Shown: positions 18,553 through 27,680, numbered from the stretch's first letter. The stretch: DNA of 59,894 bases from CAVQJU01 sp963729215 (GCA_963729215.1 CAVSND010000002.1:1-59894); one strand, 5' to 3'. Notes: generated from the sequence alone by a model not told the origin. Numbers and translations are program-made.

Positions 18553-19404
18553 CCGCCGCTCGGCGGCCGCGAAGCGGCGGACAGCATCCTGCCATGTCGG
18601 CATGTCCGCACCGGCGGCAGCCAGCTTGGCGGTCGAGAGCGCGCAGTAGAGCGGCCGCGGCGCCCGGAGCGTCAGCTCCGCCATCCGCACAGGAACCAGT
18701 CGCGGCTCGACGCCGAGCTGACGCGCCAATTCCTTCGCAAACTCGAGCCACGTGCAGTGACCCGTGTTCACGCAGTGGTAGAGACCAGCCGGCGCGTTCC
18801 CCTCGACAAGCCGCATCGTCGCCCACGCGGCGTCGATGATGTACGTGGCCGACACCGTGCGGTCCTCGAATACCCGCGCTTCTCCCCCGGCGAGGAGCGT
18901 TTTGACGATCGACGCGACGCTGCCCTTGGAAACCCCGCCGCCCGCGGCGCGGCCGAACAGGCTTTCGACGCGCAGGACGTACGCGCGAGGCGCGTCGGCG
19001 GCGAACCATTCTCCGAGAAGCTTGGACGCGGCGTAGGTGCTCTTCGGGTTTGGAGGATCGGTTTCGGTGTAGGGCTCGGTCGCGGTGCCGTCGAACACGA
19101 AATCCGTGCTGTAGTGGACGAAGACCGCGCCCTGCTCGGCAGCGGCCCGCGCGAGCGCGCGAACGGCAAATGCATTCGCGTTGAGCGCGTCCACCGGGTG
19201 ATCCTCGGCGCCGTCCACGTCGTTGTACGCCGCGCAGTTGATGATCACATCGGGACGCTCGCGCGCCATTGCCGCCGCCACCGCCGCATCGTCCGACACG
19301 TCGAGCGAATCCCGGCCGAGCGCAACGACCTCATGGCGCGGTTCGCACTCACGAAGAACCGCGGTGCCCAGCTGACCCCGGGCGCCGACTACGACCACGC
19401 GCAT
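18538..19404 (-). CDS. rfbD: dTDP-4-dehydrorhamnose reductase
   Basis: 288 residues from ATG 19404 (MRVVVVGARGQLGTAVLREC). RmlD hallmarks are NCAAYNDVDGAEDHP, VFVHYSTDFVFDGTATEPYT, the SDR catalytic YAASK in NPKSTYAASKLLGEWF, and VLRVESLFGRA in place of the usual RTSWVYG. The reaction is NAD(P)H reduction of dTDP-4-keto-L-rhamnose to dTDP-L-rhamnose. The start overlaps the end of the reading region of the DAACS symporter (stop 19406) without a gap. The other rfb genes (A, B, C) are not in the window. The last codons are read from a dispersed repeat word (ACGTAAAACG), which provides the stop. Confidence 0.88.
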   Translation of the reverse strand: MRVVVVGARGQLGTAVLRECEPRHEVVALGRDSLDVSDDAAVAAAMARERPDVIINCAAYNDVDGAEDHPVDALNANAFAVRALARAAAEQGAVFVHYSTDFVFDGTATEPYTETDPPNPKSTYAASKLLGEWFAADAPRAYVLRVESLFGRAAGGGVSKGSVASIVKTLLAGGEARVFEDRTVSATYIIDAAWATMRLVEGNAPAGLYHCVNTGHCTWLEFAKELARQLGVEPRLVPVRMAELTLRAPRPLYCALSTAKLAAAGADMPTWQDAVRRFAAAERRNVRT

Positions 19405-19405
19405 A

Positions 19406-20662
19406 TCAGGCTGTCCTCTCGAGCACGCCTTCCCAGCGAGCGACAACCGCGGCGGCCATGCAGTTCCCCATCACGTTGACGGCGGTGCGTCCCATATCCA
19501 TGATCTGATCGATGCCGAGCAGCACGGCTGCCCCTTCGAGCGGCAGGTCGAACTGCGTCAGCGTCGCCGTGAGCACGACGAGCGCCGCACGCGGCACACC
19601 TGCCACGCCCTTGCTCGCCAGCATCAGCGTCAGCATCATGACGAGCTGCTGGCCCACCGACATCTGCACGCCGGCCAGCTGCGCCGCAAACACGCTCGCC
19701 AGAGACAGGTAAAGCGTGGAGCCGTCCAGGTTGAAGCTGTAGCCCAGCGGCAGCACGAAGGCGACGATGTTTTTGGGAACCCCGAAACGCTCCATGGCCT
19801 GGAGCGCCTTGGGCAGCGCCGCTTCGGAACTGGCGGTCGTCAGGGCGATGAGACACGGCTCGCGGACTGCCCTGGCAAATGCCAGGAACGGCACGCCGAT
19901 GAGAAACGACACGCCGACAATCACGACCAGGACGAACAGCGCCAGGCCCAGGTACATCAGCGCCACGAGCTTGCCGAGCGTGAAGAGGACCGCCAGACCC
20001 CGGCTCCCGACCGTGGCGGCAATGGCCGCGAACACACCCACCGGCGCGAATACCATCACGTAGGACGTGAACGTAAACATCACGTGCGCCGTGCTCTCGA
20101 ACACCGCCAGCACGGGACGCCCGGACGGCCCCAGCGCCGCCAGCGCCACGCCGAAAAACGTGGCGAACACGACGACCTGAAGGATGTCGCCGCGCGCCAT
20201 GGCATCCACAACCGACGTGGGAAACAGGTGCAGGAAGATGTCCCAGCCGGTCTGACTGTTCTTCGCGATCGCCGTGACGGCCGCCGTGTCTCCGAGGGGC
20301 ATCGTCAGGCCGGCGCCGGGTTTGAACAGGTTGGCCAGTCCCAGGCCGATCACGAGGGCCGCCGTCGTGGCCACCTCGAAATAGATGATGGCCTTGAGGC
20401 CGATTCGCCCAAGGGCCTTCAGATCGCCCGCGCCGGCGATGCCGGCGACGAGCGTCGAAAAGAGCAGCGGCGCGATGATCATCTTGATCATCCGCAGGAA
20501 CGCATCGGCGAGGGGCTTGACCGCGACTCCTGCGTGCGGCCAGACAGCCCCGAGAACGGCGCCCGCAACCAGCCCGATGAGAATCTGTGTCGTGAGCGAC
20601 GGACCGCGGCGCGGCACAGGCTCCCCGGTCCGAGAGTGCGCGGGCGCTGCGCCGGCGTTCAC
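19406..20662 (-). CDS. Dicarboxylate/amino acid:cation symporter (DAACS family)
   Basis: 418 residues; GTG 20662 overlaps the preceding stop as GTGA. About eight membrane segments plus two re-entrant loops are visible. The serine-rich loop reads ALTTASSEAALPKALQAMER, the next motif is VLPLGYSFNLDGSTLYL and the last is RTAVNVMGNCMAAAVVARWE. All three are the transport-site motifs of the GltP/GltT/DctA family, with the conserved N-M-D-G replaced here by N-L-D-G and the late D of helix 8 seen in LLGIDQIMDMGRT. It imports glutamate, aspartate or C4-dicarboxylates with H+ or Na+. The link to its neighbours is probably only transcriptional. Confidence 0.9.
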   Translation of the reverse strand: MNAGAAPAHSRTGEPVPRRGPSLTTQILIGLVAGAVLGAVWPHAGVAVKPLADAFLRMIKMIIAPLLFSTLVAGIAGAGDLKALGRIGLKAIIYFEVATTAALVIGLGLANLFKPGAGLTMPLGDTAAVTAIAKNSQTGWDIFLHLFPTSVVDAMARGDILQVVVFATFFGVALAALGPSGRPVLAVFESTAHVMFTFTSYVMVFAPVGVFAAIAATVGSRGLAVLFTLGKLVALMYLGLALFVLVVIVGVSFLIGVPFLAFARAVREPCLIALTTASSEAALPKALQAMERFGVPKNIVAFVLPLGYSFNLDGSTLYLSLASVFAAQLAGVQMSVGQQLVMMLTLMLASKGVAGVPRAALVVLTATLTQFDLPLEGAAVLLGIDQIMDMGRTAVNVMGNCMAAAVVARWEGVLERTA

Positions 20663-21793
20663 ACGCCGACTCGATGGAGGACGTAGTCGCCGATGGCAGC
20701 CACGACGATTTCCTGCTGCGCGGCGGTGAGCTCGCCGTAGATCGGAAGCGCCAGGCTCTCGGCCGCGGCGCGTTCAGCCCGCGGGAAATCGCCTCGGCGG
20801 TAGCCGAGATTCGCAAAGCAGGGTTGCAGGTGGAACGGCACCGGGTAGTAGATTTCCGTGCCGATACCGCGCTCGTCGAGGTGCGCCTTGAGGCCGTCGC
20901 GGTCGGCCGTTCGGATGACGAACTGGTTGAAGATGTGCCAGCGATCGGGCGGCTCGCTCGGCAGCGTCACGCGGTCGAGCAGGCCCGCATCCCTGAACAG
21001 CATCCGATAGCGCGTGGCGTTCGCCCGGCGCCGGGCCGTCCACTCGGCGAGGTGCGGCGCCTTGACGCGCAGAACGGCCGCCTGCAGCGCATCCATCCGG
21101 AAGTTCGCGCCGACGATGTGATGGTAATAGCGAGGCTCCATGCCGTGATTCCGAAGGAGCTTCGCCTGCTTCGCCAGCCCGTCGTCATTCGTTGTCAGCA
21201 GGCCCGCGTCGCCGAACGCGCCGAGGTTCTTGCTTGGGAAAAACGAGAAGCAGCCCGCCGCGCCCAGCCCGCCGAGGAGCCGGGACTTGTACGACGCGCC
21301 AATGGCCTGGGCTGCGTCTTCGATGACGGGAACATACGCCCGGGCGGCGATGTCGAGTATGGGATCCATGTCGGCGCCAAGGCCGAACAGGTGCACGGGC
21401 AGGATGGCCTTGGTCTTTGGCGTGATGGCCGCTGAGAGTTGTTCAGGATCGAGGTTGAAGGTGGTCTCGTCGATGTCCACCAGCACGGGCTTCGCGCCGA
21501 GGCGCGCGATGGATCCGGCCGTGGCGAAGAACGAGTACGTGGAAGTGACGACCTCGTCGCCGGCCTTGATATCGAGCGCCATCAACGCGAGCAGCAGCGA
21601 ATCGGTCCCGGACGAGACGGCGATCGCGTGGCGGACGCCGAGCATCCGCGCCATCTCTTCCTCGAACGCCTCGATCTCGGGGCCCATGATGAACCGCTGG
21701 CTGTCGCAGACACGGGCGATCGGCCGCGAGAATCTCCTCGCGCAGCGGGGCATACTGCGCCTGCAGATCGAGGAGAGGGACCTTCGGAGACAT
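20659..21793 (-). CDS. DegT/DnrJ/EryC1/StrS aminotransferase, one frameshift
   Basis: ATG 21793 gives MSPKVPLLDLQAQYAPLREE, the usual start of the family. An indel near 21720 moves the frame to IARVCDSQRFIMGPEIEAFE. PLP-binding features follow: AVSSGTDSLLLALMAL, DEVVTSTYSFFATAGSIARL, PVIEDAAQAIGA (the D-A-A-Q motif) and CFSFFPSKNLGAFGDAGLL with the Schiff-base lysine in PSKN. The C-terminal substrate region is YYPVPFHLQPCFANLGYRRG. These enzymes aminate 3- or 4-keto nucleotide sugars; the resemblance is to the WbpE/FdtB/DesV type. It supports an amino-sugar in the glycan. The stop overlaps the symporter start. Confidence 0.88.
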
Positions 21794-21804
21794 GCCGGAC
21801 TATT

Positions 21805-22281
21805 CTACCGCCTCGACTTGATGGCGGCGCGGGTCTCGCGGTCGGCCTCGCGGCGCCGCTCGGTCTCGCGCTTGTCGTAATCCTTCTTGCCTTTCGCGAG
21901 CGCGACGGCGACCTTGACGCGGCCGTTCTTGAAGTAGAGGCGCGTCGGCACGAGGGTCATGCCCTTCTCGACGGTCTTGCCAATCAGCTTGCGGATCTCG
22001 CTGCGGTGCAGCAGCAGCTTCCTCCGCCGGAGCGGCTCGTGCTCGGCGTAGCCCCGGTGGCTGTACGGGCTGATGTTGACGTTGAAGAGGAACACCTCGC
22101 CGTTCTCGAGGCGCGCGTAGCTGTCCCGCAGGTTCACGCGACCCTCGCGGATCGCCTTGACCTCGGTGCCCATCAACGCGATGCCCGCCTCGAACGTTTC
22201 GAGCAGATGGTAATCGTGGAAGGCCTTGCGGTTTTCCGCGATGTTGGCCTGCGCCAGCTCGCGCTCAGTCTTTTCTTTCAT
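21805..22281 (-). CDS. smpB: SsrA-binding protein SmpB
   Basis: 158 residues, normal length. The OB-fold core is seen in NIAENRKAFHDYHLLETFEA, GIALMGTEVKAIREGRVNLR and DSYARLENGEVFLFNVNISP. Late motifs are RRKLLLHRSEIRKLIG and VPTRLYFKNGRVKVAVALAK. The C-terminal tail, KGKKDYDKRETERRREADRE, becomes helical in the ribosomal decoding site. SmpB carries tmRNA to stalled ribosomes. The gene starts right beside the 8-bp repeat hairpin at 22285-22386. The tmRNA gene is not in the window. Confidence 0.95.
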   Translation of the reverse strand: MKEKTERELAQANIAENRKAFHDYHLLETFEAGIALMGTEVKAIREGRVNLRDSYARLENGEVFLFNVNISPYSHRGYAEHEPLRRRKLLLHRSEIRKLIGKTVEKGMTLVPTRLYFKNGRVKVAVALAKGKKDYDKRETERRREADRETRAAIKSRR

Positions 22282-22284
22282 CGT

Positions 22285-22386
22285 ATCTAGTCATCTAGTC
22301 ATCTGGTCATCTGGTCATCGTTGATCAATCTGTGCGATCTGGCAAATTTCCAAACGATGACCAGATGACTAGATGACCAGATGACC
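22285..22386. repeat. Large inverted repeat built of 8-bp (A/G)GTCATCT units
   Basis: The left arm (22289-22322) and right arm (22353-22386) are 34 bp each and pair with three mismatches, all A/G changes at the first base of a unit. The loop is 30 bases. Each arm has four copies of an 8-bp unit. It fills the space between pdxA and smpB, encodes the last ~25 residues of the pdxA reading frame and supplies its TAG. Confidence 0.9.
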
Positions 22387-23258
22387 AAATTCATTGGCCG
22401 CGCGAGCCGTGCGGCCAGCAGCACCGCCGCCACCATGCTCTCGGCGTCGGCGACGCCCCGGCCCGCGATGTCGAACGCCGTTCCATGATCGACCGACGTC
22501 CGGATAATCGGGAGACCGAGCGTGACGTTGACCGCGCGGCCGAACGCGACCAGCTTGACCGGGATCAATCCCTGATCGTGATAGCACGCGACGACGACGT
22601 CGAACTCTCCGCGCCGGGCGCGAACAAAAAGCGTGTCGGCGGGAAACGGACCGGAGACGTCGATACCTCTCGTCCGGCAGCAGGCGATGGCCGGCTCGAT
22701 GACCTGCTGTTCCTCCAGGCCGAACAACCCGTGTTCGCCGGCGTGGGGGTTGAGTCCGGCAACACCCAGCCGCGGCTTCGAGACGCCAAAGCGCGGAAGC
22801 TCGCGCGCCGTGAGCTCGATCGTCTGCTCCATCACCTCGCGCGTCAACACGCGCGGAACATCCGCGAGCGGCACGTGCACGGTGGCGAGGACGACGCGAA
22901 GCTCCTCGGAATAGAACATCATCGCCACGCGCGCGGACCCGGTCAGGTGCGCGAGCAGATCCGTGTGGCCGTTCCAGGGGAGCCCGGCCAGACGAAGCGC
23001 TTCCTTGTTGATCGGCGCCGTGGCTACAGCATTCACGACACCACGCTGCGCGTCGGCGGTGGCATTGACGATCGCGTCGTAGGCGGCCCGGCCGGCGTCC
23101 GCGGAGAGGACCCCTGGCGCGAAGGTCTTCCCCGCCGCCGCTCCGTAGAGAATCGGCTCGCACGCAGCCAGCACCCGGGGATCTCCGGCCGCGCGGCGGG
23201 CGATCTCCGGTCCAATCCCCGCGGGATCGCCTTCTGTAATGGCTACTCTCGGCTTCAC
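22299..23258 (-). CDS. pdxA: 4-hydroxythreonine-4-phosphate dehydrogenase
   Basis: The likely start is GTG 23258 (VKPRVAITEGDPAGIGPEIA), giving 319 residues. PdxA motifs are TAPINKEALRLAGLPWNGHT, MMFYSEELRVVLATVHVPLA, GLNPHAGEHGLFGLEEQQVI with metal-binding His, and ACYHDQGLIPVKLVAFGRAV with the other metal ligands. The last is IIRTSVDHGTAFDIAGRG. It oxidises 4-phosphohydroxy-L-threonine in pyridoxal phosphate synthesis. After the natural end (about ARLARP) the frame continues for about 28 residues through the 8-bp repeat hairpin and stops there. That tail is probably a repeat-derived extension. Confidence 0.92.
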   Translation of the reverse strand: MKPRVAITEGDPAGIGPEIARRAAGDPRVLAACEPILYGAAAGKTFAPGVLSADAGRAAYDAIVNATADAQRGVVNAVATAPINKEALRLAGLPWNGHTDLLAHLTGSARVAMMFYSEELRVVLATVHVPLADVPRVLTREVMEQTIELTARELPRFGVSKPRLGVAGLNPHAGEHGLFGLEEQQVIEPAIACCRTRGIDVSGPFPADTLFVRARRGEFDVVVACYHDQGLIPVKLVAFGRAVNVTLGLPIIRTSVDHGTAFDIAGRGVADAESMVAAVLLAARLARPMNLVIWSSSHLVIVWKFARSHRLINDDQMTR

Positions 23259-23275
23259 GTTTGCGTTTTTGTGTT

Positions 23276-24064
23276 TTACGTCCGGCAGCCGCAGCTGCTG
23301 CTGCCGCACCCGCCGGTTCCGCAGCCACCGGTCCCGCAGCCGGATGGGTTGTCGCAGCCGCCTTCGCTGCCACATCCTCCGTGCGCGACACCTTTCGCGT
23401 TGGGGAGCTCGTAGCGAAGACAGCACTTGAGGCGCCCGCACAAGCCCGACAGCTTCGAGGGATTCAAGCTCAGGTCCTGCTGCTTGGCCATCTTGATCGA
23501 GACGGGCTCGAACGAGGTCAGAAACGTCGTGCAGCACAAGGGGCGTCCGCACGTGCCGTATCCGCCGATCATCTTGGCTTCGTCACGCACGCCGATCTGG
23601 CGCATCTCGATGCGCGTCCGGAACTCCGTGGCCAGTTCGCGAACCAGCTCCCGGAAGTCCACTCGACCGTCGGCCGTGAAATAGAACACCAGGCGCGACC
23701 CGTCGAACAGCTGCTCGACCCGCGTCACCTTCATGCCCAGTCCGCGCTCTCGAATCTTCAGCATCGCGATGCGCATGGCCTCGCGCTCGCGCTGCTCGTG
23801 TTTCAACCGCAGGACGATGTCGTCGTGGGAGGCGATGCGGACGACCCGTGGAGGCGGGGCGTCGCCGTTCTGCTGCCGGCGCGCAACAATCTGCGGGATC
23901 GAACGCACCAGCGTCCCGACCGCCGCTCCCCCTTCGGCCTGCACGACGACGGCATCGCCGGGGCGAGGGGTCTGGCCGCCTGGAAGGTTCGCCGAAAGAT
24001 AGGTGTGCGGACGCCCGACCGGCGTGAGCTTGACCGAGACCAGGCGGGGAGGAACGGCACTCAC
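23276..24064 (-). CDS. PSP1 domain protein (RicT/YaaT type) with cysteine-rich tail
   Basis: 262 residues from GTG 24064. The PSP1 domain covers about residues 50-215: RGLGMKVTRVEQLFDGSRLV, FYFTADGRVDFRELVRELA, GYGTCGRPLCCTTFL and LSGLCGRLKCCLRYE. The two CxxxxCC clusters are the ones that bind iron-sulfur clusters in Bacillus RicT. The last 33 residues are a Gly/Cys repeat (GGCGTGGCGSSSCGC). In Bacillus the family acts with RicA/RicF in RNA processing and Spo0A phosphorelay; in Gram-negatives the role is unclear. It lies next to holB, a common linkage. The stop codon TAA lies in an ACGTAAAAC word. Confidence 0.9.
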   Translation of the reverse strand: MSAVPPRLVSVKLTPVGRPHTYLSANLPGGQTPRPGDAVVVQAEGGAAVGTLVRSIPQIVARRQQNGDAPPPRVVRIASHDDIVLRLKHEQREREAMRIAMLKIRERGLGMKVTRVEQLFDGSRLVFYFTADGRVDFRELVRELATEFRTRIEMRQIGVRDEAKMIGGYGTCGRPLCCTTFLTSFEPVSIKMAKQQDLSLNPSKLSGLCGRLKCCLRYELPNAKGVAHGGCGSEGGCDNPSGCGTGGCGTGGCGSSSCGCRT

Positions 24065-24087
24065 AGGGACACTATACGTCAGCTGTC

Positions 24088-24131
24088 CGTGGCTGGCTCG
24101 GGGCTCGTAGCTCGGGGCCCGTGGCTCGTGG
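24088..24131. repeat. GAGCCAC/GAGCCCC 7-bp repeat array between holB and PSP1
   Basis: Plus-strand words GGCTCGG, GGCTCGT, AGCTCGG and GGCTCGT follow one another, with the same 7-bp period as at 18474, 43673 and 45581. The array ends four bases after the holB stop. It is non-coding here. Confidence 0.75.
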
Positions 24132-24134
24132 GAC

Positions 24135-25058
24135 TCAGAGCTTCAGCACGAGCCAGTCGGCCACAATCTTGACGCTGGCGTTGCTGTTCAGCGCGGCCAG
24201 GGCTCGATCGACCGATTCGAACGCGCTCAGCCCGCGTTTCCCCTGGTAGGCCTTCGTCAGCCGTTCGATCTCGGGCCGGACGCCGGGATTGGCCAGGCCG
24301 CCCGAGGCCCCCCGGCTCGACAACAGCTCCACGTCGCGAATCAGCGAGGCCATCGCGTGCAGGTGCGACGCGAGCTGTTCGCGATCTTCCCGGCCGCCCG
24401 CGCCCGTATTGACCAGCAGCTCTTTGGCCGCCTCGATCCGCTGACGCGGTTCGTCGCTCGCCGCTGCAAGCTCGAGCACGCGGCGCGCCACCTCCATGGC
24501 GTCGGCATCGAGCGCGCCCTGCTCGGCAAGCTGAAACCGCACGCGCTGACAGCGCGACTGCACGGTGGGCAGCAACATGTCCGGCCGCGCCGTGACCAGG
24601 ATGAACACCGACGAAGGGGGCGGCTCCTCGAGGATCTTCAGCAGCGCGTTCTGCGGAGACGACGCCATCGCGTCGGCCTCGTTGATGATGACGACCCGCC
24701 GCCGTCCTTCGAACGGCCGATAGCCCGCAGCCTTGATGACTTCGCGTATCGGCTCGATCTTGATCGACCCGCTGTCGCCCGGCTCGACGATGACGACGTC
24801 TGGGTGCATGCCCTGGGCGATGCGTGTGCACGCCGCGCACGTGCCGCACGCGTCATACGACTCGCCCTCGCCGCGGGGCGACAGACAGTTGATCGCCTGC
24901 GCCGTCGCGACGGCCGTTTGCCGCTTCCCGGCCCCGGCCGGACCGGAAAAAATCAGGCTCGGGGGGAGCATGCCGCGGTGCACGGACCTCGCCAGCAGCG
25001 CAATGAGACGCCGATTTCCGGCACGCGCGCCGCTGTCGATCGCGTCGCTGAACGGCAT
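24135..25058 (-). CDS. holB: DNA polymerase III subunit delta'
   Basis: 307 residues. The AAA+ clamp-loader fold shows the P-loop SLIFSGPAGAGKRQTAVATA, a zinc module (YDACGTCAACTRIAQG, with a more distant first Cys in INCLSP), Walker B RRVVIINEADAM, and sensor-1 region LLKILEEPPPSSVFILVTA. The SRC motif is LLPTVQSRCQRVRF. Delta' is part of the tau/gamma complex that opens the beta clamp. Its start is 9 bp after the thrA stop and it precedes PSP1, so the three may be co-transcribed. Confidence 0.9.
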   Translation of the reverse strand: MPFSDAIDSGARAGNRRLIALLARSVHRGMLPPSLIFSGPAGAGKRQTAVATAQAINCLSPRGEGESYDACGTCAACTRIAQGMHPDVVIVEPGDSGSIKIEPIREVIKAAGYRPFEGRRRVVIINEADAMASSPQNALLKILEEPPPSSVFILVTARPDMLLPTVQSRCQRVRFQLAEQGALDADAMEVARRVLELAAASDEPRQRIEAAKELLVNTGAGGREDREQLASHLHAMASLIRDVELLSSRGASGGLANPGVRPEIERLTKAYQGKRGLSAFESVDRALAALNSNASVKIVADWLVLKL

Positions 25059-25067
25059 GAGGCCAGT

Positions 25068-27527
25068 CTACCGCGGCAGGTAATGCAGCAGCTTCAGGAT
25101 GTCGGAAAAGACGCCCATGGCGGTGACGTCCGCGCCGGCGCCAGGACCCTGAACGACGAGCGGCGTGCGGCGGTACCGCTTCGTCGTGAACGCGATCACG
25201 TTGTCGCTTCCCTTGGCGGACGCCACGGGATGATCCCTGGGAAACTCCTTCAAGCCCGCCTGGGCACGCCCGTCTTCCAGCACGCCCACGTACCGGAGGA
25301 CCGCGCCGCGCCGCCGGGCGGCCTCCACGCGGTCGGCCACCTCGGCATCGTATTTCGCCAGGTTCTCGAAAAACCGTTCCGAGAATTTTCCGCTCCGCAG
25401 CGCACGCGGCACCAGGCTGTCCACGCTCACGTCGTCCAGCTCCATCCGGAGGCCGATCTCCCTCGCGAGGATGAGCAGCTTTCTCGCGACGTCCTGGCCC
25501 GACAGGTCGTCGCGCGGATCGGGCTCGGTAAACGCCAGCCGGTGGGCGTCGCGCACCAGCGCGCTGAACGGCACGCGGCCATCGAAGCTGTTGAACAGAT
25601 AACTGAGCGTGCCGGAGAGGATGCCCTCGATCTTGAGGATCTCGTCGCCGCTGGCGATGAGGTCGCGCAGCGTGGACATGATCGGCAGGCCGGCCCCGAC
25701 GTTGGCTTCGTAGAAGAAGTGTTTCTGGCGCAGGGACATCTGTGCCATCAACGCCGAGTACTTTCGCCAGGGCAGCGCGTTGGCGCGCTTGTTCGGCGTG
25801 ATGATGTGAAAGTTGGCCTCGATGAACGCCGGATACGCGTCAACCACCGACGGGTTGGCCGTGCAGTCGACCAGCGCCGCGTTCGTGAGCTCCAGCGCGG
25901 CCAGGCGCTCCGCCAGACCCTCCGGGCTGGTGCGGCTGCGCGACGCGCCAAGTGCTTTCTTCCAGTTCGCCAGGTCGACGCCCGAGGGCGAAACGACGAA
26001 CCGCCGGCTGTTGGCCAGGGCCACGACCCGGACGTCGAACCCGCGCGACAGGAGGTAATGCCGCTGTTGTCTGAGTTGTTCGATCAGGGCGCTGCCGATG
26101 TTGCCGACACCGACAATCGCCAGCGCCAGCCGCTTCCGCGATTCGAAGAACGCCTGGTGGATCGCGTTGAGCGCCCGCACCTGGTGCCCCGCATCGATGA
26201 CGCACGAGATGTTGCGCTCGGAGGCGCCCTGCGCGATCGCGTTGATGTTGATGTTGTTCCGTCCAAGGGAGTCGAACAGCTTCCCCGCGATGCCCGGCCG
26301 CCCTTTCATGCCCTCGCCCACCACGGCGAGAATGGCCTGGTCGGGCCTGTGGTCGACCATCATCAGCTGATCGTCCACTTCATGGCGGAATTCCTGTTCG
26401 AGGGTTTCCACGCCGCGTTGCGCGTCGCCGCTCCGGACGGCGAAACAGATCGTGTGCTCCGAAGACGCCTGGGAGATCAGGATCACGTTGACCCGGCTGG
26501 CCGCGAGCGTCCGGAACAGCCGCTCCGCGATGCCAGGGACGCCGACCATGCCCGGCCCCCGCAGCGTCAACAACGACAGGCCGTCGACCGTCGTGATGCC
26601 CTTGGCCACCGCCTCGCCGGACTCGCCCGCTTTGGCCGAAATGAGCGTGCCCGGCGCCGGCGGGTTGAACGTGTTCTTGATGAGAATCGGAATACGCTTC
26701 GCGACGGCCGGCGCAATGGTGGCGGAGTGAATGACCTTGGCGCCGAAGTACGAGAGCTCCATGGCCTCCTCGTACGTCATCCGGGGCAGCACGAACGCTC
26801 CGCGCACCAGCCTCGGGTCGGCGCTGAGCACGCCGTCCACGTCGGTCCAGATCTCGATCACTGATGCGCCGACAGCAGCGCCGACGATCGCCGCGCTGTA
26901 GTCCGACCCGTTTCTCCCGATCGTCGTTGTCTGTCCGTCGTCTGTCGCGCCGATGAAACCCGTGATGACCGGAATGGCCGCGCGCCGCTTGCGGAGGAGC
27001 GGCGAGAATCGGGCGCGAATCGTCCGGTTGGTCACCGGGAAATTCACCACCGCGTGCGTGAACTGGTCGTCGGTCCGGACAAAGTCCCTGGCGTCGGCCA
27101 GCTCGGACGGGTGAAACCGCTTCAGGTACGCGGCCAGGATGAGCGCGGACAGGCGCTCGCCGAAGCTGGCGGTCATATCGAGCGCACGAGGCGGACAGTG
27201 TCGAAGGAGAAAGACACCCTGCAGCGTGCTCCGGAGCTCCTCGAGGAGCGCGTCCACCTGCTTCCGCGTCCCGGCCCGCCCCCGCGTGACAAGCGCAGTG
27301 ACCGAGGCGCGATGGCGCCTGGCGATCTGCTCGAACGCGCGCAGATAGGCTTCGTCGCCGCGTTCCGCGAGCCGCGCGCAATCGAGCAGCTGGTCCGTGA
27401 TGCCGCGAAACGCCGACACCACGACCAGCACGGGCTCGCGCCGGCGTGCTTCGAGAACAATCGCGCCAACCGCGCGGATCGCCGCGGGCGTGGCAAGGGA
27501 GGAGCCACCAAACTTGAGAACCTTCAT
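25068..27527 (-). CDS. thrA: Bifunctional aspartokinase / homoserine dehydrogenase
   Basis: 819 residues from ATG 27527 (MKVLKFGGSSLATPAAIRAV), close to E. coli ThrA length. The aspartokinase domain (about 1-290) has KFGGSS, RNGSDYSAAIVGAAV and WTDVDGVLSADPRLV. Two ACT segments follow at about 310-455 (TVDGLSLLTLRGPGMVGVPG, ILAVVGEGMKGRPGIAGKLF). The homoserine dehydrogenase domain begins with ALAIVGVGNIGSALIEQLR and contains VDCTANPSVVDAYP, NKRANALPWRKYS, NVGAGLPIMSTLRDLIASGD and GILSGTLSYLFN. It ends with VQGPGAGADVTAMGVFSDI. It performs the first and third steps of threonine/methionine synthesis in the cytoplasm. No attenuator-like leader was seen upstream. The protein is intact. Confidence 0.93.
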   Translation of the reverse strand: MKVLKFGGSSLATPAAIRAVGAIVLEARRREPVLVVVSAFRGITDQLLDCARLAERGDEAYLRAFEQIARRHRASVTALVTRGRAGTRKQVDALLEELRSTLQGVFLLRHCPPRALDMTASFGERLSALILAAYLKRFHPSELADARDFVRTDDQFTHAVVNFPVTNRTIRARFSPLLRKRRAAIPVITGFIGATDDGQTTTIGRNGSDYSAAIVGAAVGASVIEIWTDVDGVLSADPRLVRGAFVLPRMTYEEAMELSYFGAKVIHSATIAPAVAKRIPILIKNTFNPPAPGTLISAKAGESGEAVAKGITTVDGLSLLTLRGPGMVGVPGIAERLFRTLAASRVNVILISQASSEHTICFAVRSGDAQRGVETLEQEFRHEVDDQLMMVDHRPDQAILAVVGEGMKGRPGIAGKLFDSLGRNNININAIAQGASERNISCVIDAGHQVRALNAIHQAFFESRKRLALAIVGVGNIGSALIEQLRQQRHYLLSRGFDVRVVALANSRRFVVSPSGVDLANWKKALGASRSRTSPEGLAERLAALELTNAALVDCTANPSVVDAYPAFIEANFHIITPNKRANALPWRKYSALMAQMSLRQKHFFYEANVGAGLPIMSTLRDLIASGDEILKIEGILSGTLSYLFNSFDGRVPFSALVRDAHRLAFTEPDPRDDLSGQDVARKLLILAREIGLRMELDDVSVDSLVPRALRSGKFSERFFENLAKYDAEVADRVEAARRRGAVLRYVGVLEDGRAQAGLKEFPRDHPVASAKGSDNVIAFTTKRYRRTPLVVQGPGAGADVTAMGVFSDILKLLHYLPR

Positions 27528-27680
27528 GGCAAGTTGTGTAGTGTACCGCGCCGGGGCGGCCGTTCGCCAGAACACGCCACGATCGAGAGGTGGCTGTGGG
27601 ACGCGACCGGAGTACACGCGCCGACGAGCGCGGCGCCGGATGCGCCGCTCAGGAATGGCGGGAGAAATGTCCGGATGAAC

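Noticed and set aside
19389..20816. 475-codon minus-strand frame over the symporter
   Set aside because: It is the +1 shadow of the DAACS gene; the symporter frame has all transport motifs.
22285..22386. CRISPR-like array (also considered for 18474-18552 and 45581-45660)
   Set aside because: Units are 7-9 bp, contiguous and without spacers, and no cas gene is present. They are tandem or inverted low-complexity repeats.
24357..26864. Long plus-strand open frame of 835 codons opposite holB and thrA
   Set aside because: It is the antisense shadow of two clearly conserved minus-strand genes and has a low-complexity, Arg/Asp/Val-rich composition.
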